A stretch of 64,000 nt of DNA from Neptunomonas japonica DSM 18939 (GTDB taxonomy: Bacteria; Pseudomonadota; Gammaproteobacteria; Pseudomonadales; Balneatricaceae): NCBI RefSeq assembly GCF_000422765.1, contig NZ_AUGR01000010.1:1-64000 (forward strand). Reading direction: 5' to 3'. Shown here piece after piece: positions 35,499 to 47,667 of this stretch. Under the pieces are notes generated by a model. The model was not told where the DNA came from and did not search any database. It saw only the letters and a program-made list of their open reading frames with translations. Numbering within the stretch: the first letter of the stretch is position 1; each line of letters begins with the position of its first letter. A program made the translations under genes and the position numbers.

Positions 35499-38330
35499 AT
35501 GCAAGAAGGCGTAATGGAGTTGCTGTGGAAAAATGCTCACCTTTATGGTGGCAACCTTTCTTACATCGAGCAACTATATGAAACTTACCTTATGGACCCC
35601 AATGCTGTTCCTCAGGAATGGCGAGAAGAGTTTGACCGCTTGCCAAAAGTGGGAGAAAGCATTTCTCTGGATGTCCCTCATTCTCCAGTGCGTGAGCACT
35701 TCCTTCATTTATCTAAAAACCAGAAGCGTAGCCAGCCAAGTGCTGTGAGTAGTGTTTCTTCGGAACATGAGCAGAAGCAGATTCGCGTGTTGCGAATGAT
35801 CAATGCTTACCGCGTTCGTGGTCATCAGGTAGCGAAAATTGACCCGTTAGGGTTGATGGGACGTGAAGATGTGCCCGATTTAGAGCTGCGTTACCATGAA
35901 TTGTCAGAAGCTGATTTTGATACAAAATTCCAATTAGGTTCTTTGTTCTTCGGTCCTGATGAAGCTCCACTTAAAGATATCCTTGCTGATCTGAAAAAAA
36001 CTTACTGTGCGACAGTCGGTGCTGAGTACATGCATATCGTGGATACGCAAGAAAAGCGTTGGATTCAGTCTCGCCTTGAGCCTGTGCGTTCTCATCCACA
36101 GGTAGAAGTTGGCAAGAAAAAGATGATTCTGGAGCGTTTGACGGCTGCAGAAGGTTTGGAAAAGTATCTGGGTTCACGTTATGCCGGCGCTAAACGCTTT
36201 GGTGTGGAAGGTGGTGAATCACTGATAGTTTCATTAAATACCTTGATTCAACGCGCAGGTAAGCAGGGGGCCAAAGAAGTAGTCATTGGTATGGCTCACC
36301 GTGGACGCTTGAATACGCTGGTTAATATTTTTGGTAAAAACCCAGCTGAGTTATTTAGTGAATTTGAAGGTAAGAAGACGCTAGAAACATCAGGTGATGT
36401 TAAATATCACCAAGGCTTTTCTTCTAATGTTATGACTGCCGGTGGTGAAGTTCATATTGCGATGGCATTTAACCCATCTCACTTAGAAATTTCTGCGCCT
36501 GTTGTTGAAGGTTCTGTTCGTGCTCGTCAAGATCGTCGAAGTGACCCAATAGGAACGTCGGTTGTTCCTGTTAATATTCACGGTGACCAAGCGTTTGCCG
36601 GCCAAGGTGTGGTGATGGAGACATTTCAGATGTCTCAAACTCGCGCCTATAAAACCGGTGGCACAATCCATCTTGTGATTAATAACCAAGTCGGTTTTAC
36701 AACGAATAAAAAAGAAGATTCTCGTTCGACTGAATATGCAACCGATGTTGCAAAAATGATTCAGGCACCGATCTTCCATGTTAACGGTGACGATCCAGAA
36801 GCTGTGCGTTTTGTGACGCAGGTTGCATTGGATTACCGTAACGAATTTAAAAAAGACGTTGTAATTGATTTGTTCTGTTATCGCCGTCGTGGTCATAACG
36901 AAGCTGATGAGCCATCTGGAACACAGCCGTTAATGTATGCGCAGATTAAAAAGCAGAAAACAACGCGTGATCTGTATGCTACTCAGCTTATCAGCGAAGG
37001 TGTCATTACTGCTGAAGAGAGCAAGTTGCAAGAAGTTGAATACCGTAAGTTGCTAGAAGACGGTGAGCATGTTGTTCAGTCTTTAGTGCAGCAACCAAAC
37101 TCTGAGTTGTTTGTCGATTGGCAGCCATACTTAGGGCATCAATGGTCCTTTGAGTGTGATACTCGTGTGGATCTCAAATTGCTTCAAGAGATTGGTGCGC
37201 AGATTTGTGAAACCCCTGAAGGGTTCTCGGTACAGCGTCAAGTTCAAAAAATCTACGATGACCGTAAGCGAATGGCTGCGGGCGCAATGGAATTGAACTG
37301 GGGTATGGCTGAATCACTTGCTTATGCCACTATTCTTGCGGAAGGACATCCTGTACGTATAACAGGTCAGGATGTTGGGCGTGGTACGTTCTCGCACCGC
37401 CATGCTGTATTGCATGATCAGAAAACGCAGGAAACTTACTTGCCGTTGGAGAACTTATCTGCTGATCAGCCGCGCCTTACTTTGCACGATTCTTACTTGT
37501 CTGAAGAAGCTGTATTGGCATTTGAATACGGTTACTCAACTACCATGCCTAATGCATTGGTTATTTGGGAAGCTCAGTTTGGTGACTTCGCCAACGGTGC
37601 TCAGGTAGTAATTGACCAATTTATTACCAGTGGTGAGCATAAATGGCAGCGTCTATGCGGCTTAACGCTACTCTTGCCTCATGGTTTTGAAGGGCAGGGG
37701 CCAGAGCATTCTTCTGCACGTTTAGAGCGCTTCTTGCAGCTATCTGCTGAGCATAATATTCAGGTTTGTACACCGACTACACCTGCACAAATTTACCATT
37801 TGTTGCGTCGTCAGGTTGTACGTCCTCTGCGTAAGCCGTTGGTGGTTATGTCACCGAAGAGCTTGCTGCGCCATAAACAGGCTACATCTACTTTAGAAGA
37901 ACTGGCAGAAGGCACCTTCCTTCCAGTGATTGGTGAAGTGGATACACAGGAACCGAAAAATGTGAAACGTTTGGTTCTATGTGGAGGTAAAGTTTATTAT
38001 GACCTTTACAATCGTCGCGCTGAACTTGAAAAAGATAATGTTGCGATTGTGCGTATTGAGCAGCTTTACCCGTTCCCTGAAAAAGATCTGGCTGAAACAA
38101 TCAAAGAATATACCAATTTAGATTCGGTAGTCTGGTGTCAGGAAGAGCCTATGAACCAAGGAGCATGGTATTGCACGCAACACCATATGCGCCATGTTCT
38201 TCATAAGCACGATTCTTCTCTCGCATTAGAAGGTGTTGGTCGACCAGCATCTGCAGCACCAGCGGTTGGTTATATCTCTGTGCATGTTGAGCAGCAAGAA
38301 ACACTAGTAAATAAAGCAATCAACGGTTAA
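35499..38330 (+). CDS. sucA: 2-oxoglutarate dehydrogenase E1 component
   Basis: A 943-residue thiamine diphosphate enzyme. The N-terminus MQEGVMELLWKNAHLYGGN fits SucA. Active-site blocks are GMAHRGRLNTLVNIFGK, FNPSHLEISAPVVEGSV, and the ThDP/Mg site around VNGDDPEAVRFV and RRRGHNEADEP. It decarboxylates 2-oxoglutarate and passes the succinyl group to SucB. It is the first gene of sucAB-lpd-sucCD. Confidence 0.97.
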   Translation: MQEGVMELLWKNAHLYGGNLSYIEQLYETYLMDPNAVPQEWREEFDRLPKVGESISLDVPHSPVREHFLHLSKNQKRSQPSAVSSVSSEHEQKQIRVLRMINAYRVRGHQVAKIDPLGLMGREDVPDLELRYHELSEADFDTKFQLGSLFFGPDEAPLKDILADLKKTYCATVGAEYMHIVDTQEKRWIQSRLEPVRSHPQVEVGKKKMILERLTAAEGLEKYLGSRYAGAKRFGVEGGESLIVSLNTLIQRAGKQGAKEVVIGMAHRGRLNTLVNIFGKNPAELFSEFEGKKTLETSGDVKYHQGFSSNVMTAGGEVHIAMAFNPSHLEISAPVVEGSVRARQDRRSDPIGTSVVPVNIHGDQAFAGQGVVMETFQMSQTRAYKTGGTIHLVINNQVGFTTNKKEDSRSTEYATDVAKMIQAPIFHVNGDDPEAVRFVTQVALDYRNEFKKDVVIDLFCYRRRGHNEADEPSGTQPLMYAQIKKQKTTRDLYATQLISEGVITAEESKLQEVEYRKLLEDGEHVVQSLVQQPNSELFVDWQPYLGHQWSFECDTRVDLKLLQEIGAQICETPEGFSVQRQVQKIYDDRKRMAAGAMELNWGMAESLAYATILAEGHPVRITGQDVGRGTFSHRHAVLHDQKTQETYLPLENLSADQPRLTLHDSYLSEEAVLAFEYGYSTTMPNALVIWEAQFGDFANGAQVVIDQFITSGEHKWQRLCGLTLLLPHGFEGQGPEHSSARLERFLQLSAEHNIQVCTPTTPAQIYHLLRRQVVRPLRKPLVVMSPKSLLRHKQATSTLEELAEGTFLPVIGEVDTQEPKNVKRLVLCGGKVYYDLYNRRAELEKDNVAIVRIEQLYPFPEKDLAETIKEYTNLDSVVWCQEEPMNQGAWYCTQHHMRHVLHKHDSSLALEGVGRPASAAPAVGYISVHVEQQETLVNKAING

Positions 38331-38335
38331 TGACT

Positions 38336-38363
38336 AAGCTGCCCAAAATAGGGGCAGCTTTTT
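38336..38363 (+). terminator. terminator-like hairpin between sucA and sucB
   Basis: AAGCTGCCC pairs with GGGCAGCTT (with a short loop) and runs into TTTT. It lies in the 52-base gap between two genes of one complex, so it may lower or tune read-through into sucB or protect the RNA. Confidence 0.7.
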
Positions 38364-38382
38364 GAGCATATAAGGAATAGAA

Positions 38383-39588
38383 ATGTCCATCGAAATTAAA
38401 GCCCCTACATTTCCTGAATCGGTTGCCGACGGTACTGTTGCGACTTGGCATAAACAACCAGGTGAAGCATGTTCTGCTGATGACCTGATTGTTGATATTG
38501 AAACAGACAAAGTAGTTTTGGAAGTTGTTGCACCACAAGACGGTGTTATTAAAGAAATTCTTAAAGGCGAAGGCGATACCGTTCTTAGCGATGAGATTAT
38601 TGCGGTTTTTGAAGCTGGTGCTGCTGCATCTGCTGCGGCTCCTGCCGCTGAAGTTGCTTCTGCTGAAGCAGGTGATTCAGATAAAGTAGGCCCTGCTGCA
38701 CGTAAGTTGATTGATGAAAACAACCTTGATGCAAACCAAATCCCAGGTACGGGTAAAAATGGTGGCATTACTAAAGAAGATGTTTTGAACTTTATGAAGT
38801 CAGGCGCACCTGCTGCTACTGCAGCGCCCGCAGCAACTAAAGCCGCTGCACCTGCACCTGTTGCTGTTAACGTTGCTCCAGGTGAGCGTGTAGAAAAACG
38901 TGTTCCTATGACGCGTTTGCGTGCCACTATCGCTAAGCGTTTGGTTGAAGCGCAGCAAACAGCAGCTATGTTGACTACTTACAATGAAGTTAACATGAAG
39001 CCTGTTATGGAGCTTCGTAAGCAATACAAAGAGCTGTTTGAAAAAACACATAATGGAACACGCCTTGGTTTTATGTCTTTCTTCGTGAAAGCTGTAACTG
39101 AAGCGCTAAAACGTTTCCCTGCTGTAAACGCGTCTATTGATGGTAACGATATGGTTTATCATGGCTACCAAGATATCGGTGTAGCTGTATCAACTGATCG
39201 TGGTCTGATGGTTCCAGTTCTGCGCGATACTGACGGTATGGGGCTTTCTGATATTGAAGCAACCATTGCTGATTTCGGTAAGCGCGGTCGTGACGGTAAA
39301 TTGGGTCTGAATGATATGCAAGGTGGTACTTTTACTATCACTAATGGCGGAACATTCGGCTCACTTATGTCTACTCCTATCCTTAACCCACCACAGACTG
39401 CCATTCTGGGAATGCACAAAATCCAGGATCGTCCTATGGCTGTGAACGGTGAAGTGGTCATTCTTCCAATGATGTATCTGGCATTGTCATACGACCATCG
39501 TATGATTGATGGCAAAGAGGCGGTACAATTCCTTGTTACGGTTAAGAGTCTGCTGGAAGATCCTGCTCGCATTCTCCTTGATGTGTAA
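38383..39588 (+). CDS. sucB: 2-oxoglutarate dehydrogenase E2, dihydrolipoyl succinyltransferase
   Basis: A 401-residue protein. The lipoyl domain carries [13 protein letters not shown] with the lipoyl lysine at residue 43. Alanine/proline-rich linkers flank a peripheral-subunit-binding domain ([20 protein letters not shown]). The catalytic domain ends with the [14 protein letters not shown] block and its active His. It forms the core of the complex. Confidence 0.97.
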   Translation: MSIEIKAPTFPESVADGTVATWHKQPGEACSADDLIVDIETDKVVLEVVAPQDGVIKEILKGEGDTVLSDEIIAVFEAGAAASAAAPAAEVASAEAGDSDKVGPAARKLIDENNLDANQIPGTGKNGGITKEDVLNFMKSGAPAATAAPAATKAAAPAPVAVNVAPGERVEKRVPMTRLRATIAKRLVEAQQTAAMLTTYNEVNMKPVMELRKQYKELFEKTHNGTRLGFMSFFVKAVTEALKRFPAVNASIDGNDMVYHGYQDIGVAVSTDRGLMVPVLRDTDGMGLSDIEATIADFGKRGRDGKLGLNDMQGGTFTITNGGTFGSLMSTPILNPPQTAILGMHKIQDRPMAVNGEVVILPMMYLALSYDHRMIDGKEAVQFLVTVKSLLEDPARILLDV

Positions 39589-39617
39589 TTTCAACCCTGT
39601 AACCAACGTGAGAATAG

Positions 39618-41066
<1,449 letters not shown>

Positions 41067-41078
41067 TTTAGTACATTA

Positions 41079-41180
41079 TTAAAAACGTTTTTAAAGTTTT
41101 GGCCGGGTAATACCCCTGGCCAAATTAGCGAGAACTTGTCGTAAGACCTGTGGGCTGGGTCAGTTTTGGCTGATCCAGAA
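41079..41180 (+). other. hairpins in the lpd-sucC gap
   Basis: Three inverted repeats lie in 143 bases: AAAAACGTTTTT (41081-41092), TTTGGCC/GGCCAAA with an inner GGG/CCC (41098-41124), and CTGGGTCAG/CTGATCCAG (41155-41178, one wobble). None has a clear T tract. They may mark RNA processing, or a separate promoter region for sucCD. Confidence 0.5.
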
Positions 41181-41209
41181 TAATCAGAGACAACACAACG
41201 GACTAGAGC

Positions 41210-42376
41210 ATGAATCTTCACGAGTACCAAGGCAAACAATTGTTTGCTCAATATGGTCTGCCTGTATCCAAAGGTTACGCGGTAGACACTCCAGAAGCTG
41301 CAGTAGAAGCAGCTAACAAAATCGGCGGTGACAAATGGGTTGTAAAAGCTCAGGTTCACGCAGGTGGCCGTGGCAAAGCGGGCGGAGTTAAACTGGTTGA
41401 AACACCAGAAGCTGCAAAAGAATTCGCTGCTCATTGGCTAGGTAAAAACCTAGTAACTTATCAGACTGATGCCAATGGTCAGCCTGTTACTAAAATACTG
41501 GTTGAAACATGTACTGATATCGCTGAAGAGCTATATTTGGGTGCTGTTGTCGATCGTTCTTCACGTCGTATCGTTTTCATGGCCTCTACTGAAGGTGGTG
41601 TTGAAATCGAGAAAGTTGCTGAAGAAACACCAGAAAAAATCTTAAAAGCAACGGTTGATCCTTTGACCGGTGCGCAGCCATACCAGGCACGCGAGCTGGC
41701 TTTCCAGCTAGGTTTGAAGGGTGACCAGATTAAGCAGTTTACCAAGATCTTCCTAGGTCTGGCTAAAATGTTTGAAGAGAAAGATCTTGCTTTACTTGAG
41801 ATCAACCCTCTTGTTATCACTGATGCCGGTAATCTGCATTGCCTAGATGCTAAAATTGCTATCGATGGCAACGCTGTTTACCGTCATAAAGATCTTCAGG
41901 AAATGCATGATCCTTCACAGGAAGATGCTCGTGAAGCTCACGCAGCTACTTGGGACCTTAACTATGTTGCACTCGATGGTACTATCGGTTGCATGGTGAA
42001 CGGTGCTGGTTTGGCTATGGGTACAATGGATATCGTAGCTACACACGGTGGCTTCCCAGCTAACTTCCTAGATGTTGGCGGTGGTGCAACTAAAGAACGT
42101 GTTACTGAAGCGTTCAAAATCATTCTGGCTGACGATAAAGTTAAAGCCGTTTTGGTTAACATCTTTGGTGGTATCGTACGTTGTGACCTGATTGCTGAAG
42201 GTATCATCGGTGCTGTTAAAGAAGTAGGTGTAACCGTACCTGTTGTTGTACGTTTAGAAGGTAACAATGCTGAGTTGGGTGCACAGCGCCTAGCTGAGTC
42301 TGGTTTGGATATCATTGCTGCTACCAGTCTGACAGATGCTGCTCAGCAAGCAGTTAAAGCTGCGGGGGGTAAGTAA
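41210..42376 (+). CDS. sucC: succinyl-CoA synthetase beta subunit
   Basis: A 388-residue ATP-grasp protein: [37 protein letters not shown], the metal site region LLEINPLV, and [16 protein letters not shown] near the end. With SucD it makes ATP or GTP from succinyl-CoA. It is followed by sucD after two bases. Confidence 0.97.
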   Translation: MNLHEYQGKQLFAQYGLPVSKGYAVDTPEAAVEAANKIGGDKWVVKAQVHAGGRGKAGGVKLVETPEAAKEFAAHWLGKNLVTYQTDANGQPVTKILVETCTDIAEELYLGAVVDRSSRRIVFMASTEGGVEIEKVAEETPEKILKATVDPLTGAQPYQARELAFQLGLKGDQIKQFTKIFLGLAKMFEEKDLALLEINPLVITDAGNLHCLDAKIAIDGNAVYRHKDLQEMHDPSQEDAREAHAATWDLNYVALDGTIGCMVNGAGLAMGTMDIVATHGGFPANFLDVGGGATKERVTEAFKIILADDKVKAVLVNIFGGIVRCDLIAEGIIGAVKEVGVTVPVVVRLEGNNAELGAQRLAESGLDIIAATSLTDAAQQAVKAAGGK

Positions 42377-42378
42377 TA

Positions 42379-43251
42379 ATGTCCATTCTGATTAATAAAG
42401 ATACCAAGGTTATCTGTCAGGGTTTCACCGGTGGTCAGGGTACTTTCCACTCTGAGCAAGCGATTGCTTACGGTACTAAAATGGTCGGTGGTGTTACACC
42501 GGGTAAAGGCGGTACTGAGCATCTAGGTCTTCCTGTATTTAATACAGTTCAAGAAGCAGTTGACGTGACAGGTGCTGATGCATCAGTTATCTACGTTCCT
42601 GCTGCATTTTGTAAAGATTCAATTCTTGAAGCGGCTACTTCTGGTATCAAGCTGATCGTTTGTATTACTGAACATATTCCAGTTATGGATATGCTGCAGT
42701 GCAAAGTGAAGTGTGATGAACTAGGCGTTCGTCTAATTGGTCCTAACTGCCCAGGTGTTATCACTCCGGGTGAATGTAAGATCGGTATCATGCCTGGCCA
42801 TATTCACTTGCCAGGTAAAGTGGGTATCGTTTCTCGCTCTGGTACATTGACGTATGAAGCTGTTAAGCAGACTACTGATGCAGGTTTCGGCCAATCTACT
42901 TGTGTAGGTATTGGCGGTGACCCTATTCCTGGCGCTAACTTCATTGATATTCTGGAAATGTTCCAGAATGACCCGCAGACTGAAGCGATTGTAATGATCG
43001 GTGAGATCGGTGGTTCTGCTGAAGAAGAAGCGGCTGCTTACATTAAAGCAAACGTGACTAAGCCTGTTGTTTCTTACATTGCAGGTGTTACTGCTCCTGT
43101 AGGTAAGCGCATGGGTCATGCTGGTGCAATTATCTCTGGCGGTAAAGGTACTGCTGATGAGAAATTTGCAGCACTTGAAGATGCTGGCGTTAAAACAGTT
43201 CGTTCTTTAGCTGATATCGGCAAAGCGCTATCTGAAGTTACCGGCTGGTAA
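42379..43251 (+). CDS. sucD: succinyl-CoA synthetase alpha subunit
   Basis: A 290-residue CoA-binding subunit: [40 protein letters not shown] and the phospho-histidine segment [12 protein letters not shown]. It completes the TCA cluster and is followed by a terminator. Confidence 0.97.
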   Translation: MSILINKDTKVICQGFTGGQGTFHSEQAIAYGTKMVGGVTPGKGGTEHLGLPVFNTVQEAVDVTGADASVIYVPAAFCKDSILEAATSGIKLIVCITEHIPVMDMLQCKVKCDELGVRLIGPNCPGVITPGECKIGIMPGHIHLPGKVGIVSRSGTLTYEAVKQTTDAGFGQSTCVGIGGDPIPGANFIDILEMFQNDPQTEAIVMIGEIGGSAEEEAAAYIKANVTKPVVSYIAGVTAPVGKRMGHAGAIISGGKGTADEKFAALEDAGVKTVRSLADIGKALSEVTGW

Positions 43252-43266
43252 GCTCGTCTTGTATAT

Positions 43267-43291
43267 AAAAGGCAGCTTCGGCTGCCTTTTT
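43267..43291 (+). terminator. terminator after sucD
   Basis: AAAAGGCAGC pairs with GCTGCCTTTTT around a TTCG tetraloop, a very stable hairpin. Confidence 0.93.
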
Positions 43292-43338
43292 GCGTTATTG
43301 TGAGCTGATTATTATTTGCTGATTTTCAGGCTTTGTAC

Positions 43339-44508
43339 GTGAACTCTCCTCTAAGTATTATCGTTATTGCCCAGTTACTGGGTACTTCTTTATGGTTTAC
43401 GCCAAATGGTGTAGCTAGCGCTCTTATAGTCGATTGGGCGCTTTCTCTTGATCAGCTGGGATATCTTACTAGTGCTGTGCAATTCGGATTCATTATTGGC
43501 ACGCTGTTTGTTGCTTTTAGTGGCCTTGCTGATCGTTACCGTGCCAGCCGTATCTTCACTATCAGTGCTGTATTAGGGGCTGTATTTAATGCACTTTTTA
43601 TAGTCTCTGAGGGTAGTTTTGCTTCTGCGTTGTTATGGCGTTTTTTGACGGGTATTTGCCTTGCCGGTATTTATCCCTTGGGTATGAAGTTGGTCGTTAG
43701 CTGGGTACCGAATAAAACGGGTCATGCACTTGCGTGGTTAGTGGGAATGCTGACGTTAGGTACCAGTTTGCCTCATGGTATGCGAGGCATGAGCAGTGGT
43801 TTTGATTGGCAGTGGGTTGTGCTGGGGGCATCATTACTGGCGCTTTTTTCTGCTGTAATGATTTATCGCCTAGGTGAAGGGCAGCATCTTCCTGCAAGTT
43901 CAGCATTAGTAATGAAAGGCAAAGCACTGGCTGCATTTAAAGTGCCTGAATTTAGGGCTGCGGCATTGGCTTATTTTGGGCACTGTTGGGAGCTCTATGC
44001 TTTTTGGACACTGCTTCCTGTGATTGTTTTAGCAACGCTTGAGCAAGCTAGCTTTTCCTTATACTACGCGCCGTGGGTCTCTTTTATTATCGTCGCTATA
44101 GGTATGCCGGGCTGCTTAATTGCGGGGCTCTTAAGTCGTGAGTGGGGTAGTGCTAAAACGGCTTATTTGATGTTATTTATTTCAGGTTTAATTTGTTTTA
44201 TTTGGCCGTTTTTTGCTGAATCTAGTCTTATTATAGTGCTGATTTTGTTATTGGTATGGGGTGCGACGGTTATTGCCGATTCAGCTCAGTACTCGGCGTT
44301 GGCGGCAGCGACTTGCCCTAAGGAATATTTGGGTAGCGCCCTGTCTTTGATGAACAGTATTGGATTCTTGATGACTATTTTCTCTATCTCATTAACGACG
44401 ATGCTGTACTCATATATAGGTAATTATGTTGCTTGGCTGATGTTACCGGGCCCGCTTGTCGGCTTGTGGAGTATGCGGCTATTATTATCTTCAGATCCTA
44501 CAAAATAA
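43339..44508 (+). CDS. MFS transporter
   Basis: A 389-residue protein with about 12 membrane helices. The family signature between helices 2 and 3 is GLADRYRASRIF. It resembles the CynX/NIMT-like or sugar-independent MFS groups, but the substrate is unknown. The GTG at 43339 is taken as start; a TTG at 43333 is possible. No substrate gene is adjacent. Confidence 0.85.
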   Translation: MNSPLSIIVIAQLLGTSLWFTPNGVASALIVDWALSLDQLGYLTSAVQFGFIIGTLFVAFSGLADRYRASRIFTISAVLGAVFNALFIVSEGSFASALLWRFLTGICLAGIYPLGMKLVVSWVPNKTGHALAWLVGMLTLGTSLPHGMRGMSSGFDWQWVVLGASLLALFSAVMIYRLGEGQHLPASSALVMKGKALAAFKVPEFRAAALAYFGHCWELYAFWTLLPVIVLATLEQASFSLYYAPWVSFIIVAIGMPGCLIAGLLSREWGSAKTAYLMLFISGLICFIWPFFAESSLIIVLILLLVWGATVIADSAQYSALAAATCPKEYLGSALSLMNSIGFLMTIFSISLTTMLYSYIGNYVAWLMLPGPLVGLWSMRLLLSSDPTK

Positions 44509-44556
44509 TGCCTAGATACTTGCTTTCATTCTGTTGCTTTTTTGTGGGAGAGGGAG

Positions 44557-45054
44557 CTAGTTTGGAATACTTAACTTCAATGTGTCACCCGATTGTTGTA
44601 ACTCAAGGTGCTTAAGGAAGCTCATTCCTAATAAGGCTGTTTGACCATTCATAAACGGGTTTATATGGCCTCTTACATTTTTCAGTACGATGTGCCCGAG
44701 TTGCACACTATCTAATATGGTTGAGTAAACTTTAATTGACCCGTTGGCAGTGCCAACCTGTACCTGGGTTCCTTTTTTTAGGCCCATCTGTGCTGCTATA
44801 TTTTCAGGAATACTAATGACGGTAGCGCCAGTATCTAGCAAAAAAACAACAGGCTGCTCATTCACAAGCCCTGATGCAATATAGTGTCCTTGTCTGTTTC
44901 TTTTAAGGATAACTGGAGTGTCTATATCAACATTAACATTAACCGAGGCTAGCGCCGCATTAGGGTTTTGTTGTTCATCTAACCAATTATTAAACAACAT
45001 GGTCAGCAGAGCCAGTGCAATCAACCAGGTTAAGTAGCGCATAATGCTAGACAT
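44557..45054 (-). CDS. membrane-anchored retropepsin-like aspartic protease (TIGR02281 type)
   Basis: A 165-residue protein with one N-terminal membrane helix (residues about 6-22). The single catalytic motif VVFLLDTGATVISIPENIA is that of retropepsins, and GMSFLKHLEL near the end matches the family. One motif per chain means it works as a dimer. It faces the periplasm by prediction. The substrate is unknown. Confidence 0.87.
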   Translation of the reverse strand: MSSIMRYLTWLIALALLTMLFNNWLDEQQNPNAALASVNVNVDIDTPVILKRNRQGHYIASGLVNEQPVVFLLDTGATVISIPENIAAQMGLKKGTQVQVGTANGSIKVYSTILDSVQLGHIVLKNVRGHINPFMNGQTALLGMSFLKHLELQQSGDTLKLSIPN

Positions 45055-45190
45055 CTTATCTATAGTAGTAATTTATCTGTCCTCTTTTGGTCTGCATTAT
45101 TAGAAAACTATCTGTTAGTAAAGTTCATTGAACAGGAGTCTAGAGTCTATACTCTAATAAGTATCGGGTAATACTATATATGGAGATATT

Positions 45191-46111
45191 ATGCGGCCTA
45201 TGTTGGAAAATGTTGGATCTATGCTGGCTGAGTATTTATCGGCTCCACGAGACGACAATACATTTGTAGCTACAAGTTCACCAGAAAGATTGGCATCGAG
45301 CATTAAGAAAGGTGATGTGCTGCTAGTAGAAGGCACCAGTCGTGTGAGTACTGCCATTAAGTATCTTACTCAGTCTACTTGGTCACATGCTGCGGTGTAT
45401 ATCGGCGACAGCATGGACTTAATGGATCAGCCCGATGAAGCTAGAACCCTAATAGAGGCCGATATTATTGAAGGTGTAAGGGCTATTCCTTTAAGCATCT
45501 ATTATGACCAGCACACACGCATTTGCCGGCCATCAGGTCTTTCAGCACATGAAATTGATGATGTTATTAAGTATTTAGTTTCGCGTTTAGGTGATCAATA
45601 CGATCGTAAGAATATCTTTGATCTGGCGCGTTACCTTTTTCCTACCCCCCCAGTCCCCACGCGTTGGCGCAGGAAGTTACTCCAATTGGGCAGTGGCGAT
45701 CCAACGCGCGCTATTTGTTCTTCACTAATAGCGGAAGCTTTTCAGTCTGTGCACTATCCTATACTACCGTCGGTAGTTAATGGTGAAGAGGTCGGCCAGA
45801 GAGAACGAATGCTTTACAGTCGCCATTCCAGTCTATTTACACCAAGAGATTTTGATGTGTCACCTTATTTCAAGGTGATTAAGCCTATGTTGGAAAAAGG
45901 CTTCAATTATCACAACATTGTTTGCTGGGGAGATCCACTACCAGGGAGCAATGTGATACTTCCTGAGCCTTTAGAGCCGCTAATTGAAGTAGAGAGTGGC
46001 ACTCCAGCAGCGCACAAAAACAAAGTAAATGAGAATGCGGTGATTGAAAGTGCGAAGGTCGACGTTGCAGAAAATAGCAGTGTTAAACCTGCAAGTGCTG
46101 TTAGTGAATAG
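45191..46111 (+). CDS. YiiX/YaeF-type permuted papain-like peptidase (C92 family)
   Basis: A 306-residue protein. Catalytic pattern: KKGDVLLVEGTSR, STWSHAAVYIGDSMDL (His), then RAICSSLIAEAFQSV (Cys), the permuted NlpC/P60 order. The last 45 residues are a low-complexity, Glu/Val/Ala-rich tail. No signal peptide is seen. Targets may be peptides or lipid-linked amides; the family is little studied. It lies 56 bases before the interrupted AAA+ gene. Confidence 0.8.
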   Translation: MRPMLENVGSMLAEYLSAPRDDNTFVATSSPERLASSIKKGDVLLVEGTSRVSTAIKYLTQSTWSHAAVYIGDSMDLMDQPDEARTLIEADIIEGVRAIPLSIYYDQHTRICRPSGLSAHEIDDVIKYLVSRLGDQYDRKNIFDLARYLFPTPPVPTRWRRKLLQLGSGDPTRAICSSLIAEAFQSVHYPILPSVVNGEEVGQRERMLYSRHSSLFTPRDFDVSPYFKVIKPMLEKGFNYHNIVCWGDPLPGSNVILPEPLEPLIEVESGTPAAHKNKVNENAVIESAKVDVAENSSVKPASAVSE

Positions 46112-46167
46112 TCTGTCAAAGAAATATTAACAAACAACCTGTTCAGTCTATATTAGAGACTTTATTA

Positions 46168-47640
46168 ATGAGCCAGCACCAGATCGAACTTCTTGTTAAA
46201 TCACGTACGCCTTTGATCGTTATTGAAACAGATGAAGAGAATCAAGCGCTTTCAATGATTACAGGAATGCATTCAGTATTGCAGCGTCCTATCTTTAAAT
46301 GGAGCTTAACAGAAGGTTTTGAGCGTCTTGATCAACCCATGGCTGCGCAAAAACTTTTTTCTAAGCCTACAGATGCTCTGGGGCATATTAAGTCTGTTCG
46401 AGTGTCTGGTGTGTATGTATTGGCTGACTTCCATCCTTTTATTGATGACCCGTTGCATGTGCGTTTACTCAAAGATATAGCACTTAATTTTGAGCGTTTA
46501 GGTCATACATTAATACTCATTAGCCATGCATTTGATATTCCAGTAGAGCTCAGAAAGCTGAGTGCAAAACTGGAAATGTCATTACCGAATAAAGTTGAGT
46601 TGGAACAGATTGTTAGGGAAGAGGCGCGTCAATGGACGCAACAAAGTGGCTAAAGAGTACAGACTGATAATCAAACTTTGGGATTATTAGTTAGCAATCT
46701 CACTGGGTTATCACACATGGATGCTAGGCGATTAGCGCGCAACGCTATCTATGATGATGGTGCTATTACACACAGTGATATACCGAGCGTTACGCAAGCC
46801 AAGTATGAATTGCTTAGCGATGATGGGAATTTGAATTTTGAATATGATACCGCCAAGTTTTCAGATATCGCAGGTTTTGCTCGTCTCAAAACATGGTTGA
46901 GTGAGCGTAAGGCATTTTTCACAGGCGATGCTCAGGTCGCGCATATGCCTGCCCCTAAGGGTGTTCTATTGTTGGGAGTACAGGGTTGCGGTAAAAGCTT
47001 GGCGGCAAAAGCAGTCGCTGGAGCATGGCAGGCACCACTACTACGTTTAGATTTTGGCTCCTTATATAACAAATATTATGGTGAAACAGAGAAAAATCTC
47101 AGAGATGTCTTAAAAACAGCAGAAGTGATGTCCCCCTGTGTTTTATGGCTGGATGAAATAGAAAAAGGCATTGTTAGCGGTGGTGATGATAGTGGCCCTG
47201 CTAAGCGGGTTTTGGCTACCTTATTAACATGGATGGCCGAGAAAAAAGCACCTGTGTTTCTAGTGGCAACGGCGAATGATATTACTGCTCTTCCTCCTGA
47301 GTTGGTACGTAAAGGTCGCTTTGATGAGATATTCTTCGTTGACTTGCCTACTGAGGAAGTGCGCTTTGCCATTTTTGATATTCATTTGAAGCGCCAAAAG
47401 CAATCGCCTGAGTTGTTTGATTTTGCGCGTTTAGTTGATATTAGTGAAGGCTTTTCGGGTGCTGAAATAGAACAGTCCGTGATCTCGGCATATTACTCTG
47501 CACATGCTCAAGGGGTTTCATTTTCGCAGGAGTTATTGATGAATGAACTTCGTAAAACGCGGCCATTGTCTATCGTAATGTCTGAGCAAATAGCCTCATT
47601 ACGCCACTGGGCTCAAGATCGTACGGTTCCTTGCGATTAA
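46168..47640 (+). pseudogene. Ycf46-like AAA+ ATPase gene split by one in-frame stop
   Basis: Two open frames, 46168-46653 and 46678-47640, are in the same reading frame and are separated by a single TAA at 46651-46653. The first part (161 residues) is the N-terminal domain of this family. The second has the rest: LVSNLTGLSHMDARRLARNA, Walker A GVQGCGKSLAAKAVAG, Walker B CVLWLDEIEKG, and the arginine-finger region KGRFDEIFFVDLP. Joined, they give about 490 residues, the normal family length. The second frame could only start at a TTG (46678) without a good ribosome site. A nonsense mutation or a sequencing error explains it best. The role of the intact family is unclear. Confidence 0.82.
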
Positions 47641-47667
47641 CTTTCTTACGATTGGAGCTTCTTATGC

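Noticed and set aside
38334-38927. 197-codon minus-strand frame opposite sucB
   Set aside because: It is a mirror of the Ala/Pro-rich linkers of sucB; its composition is an artefact of codon use.
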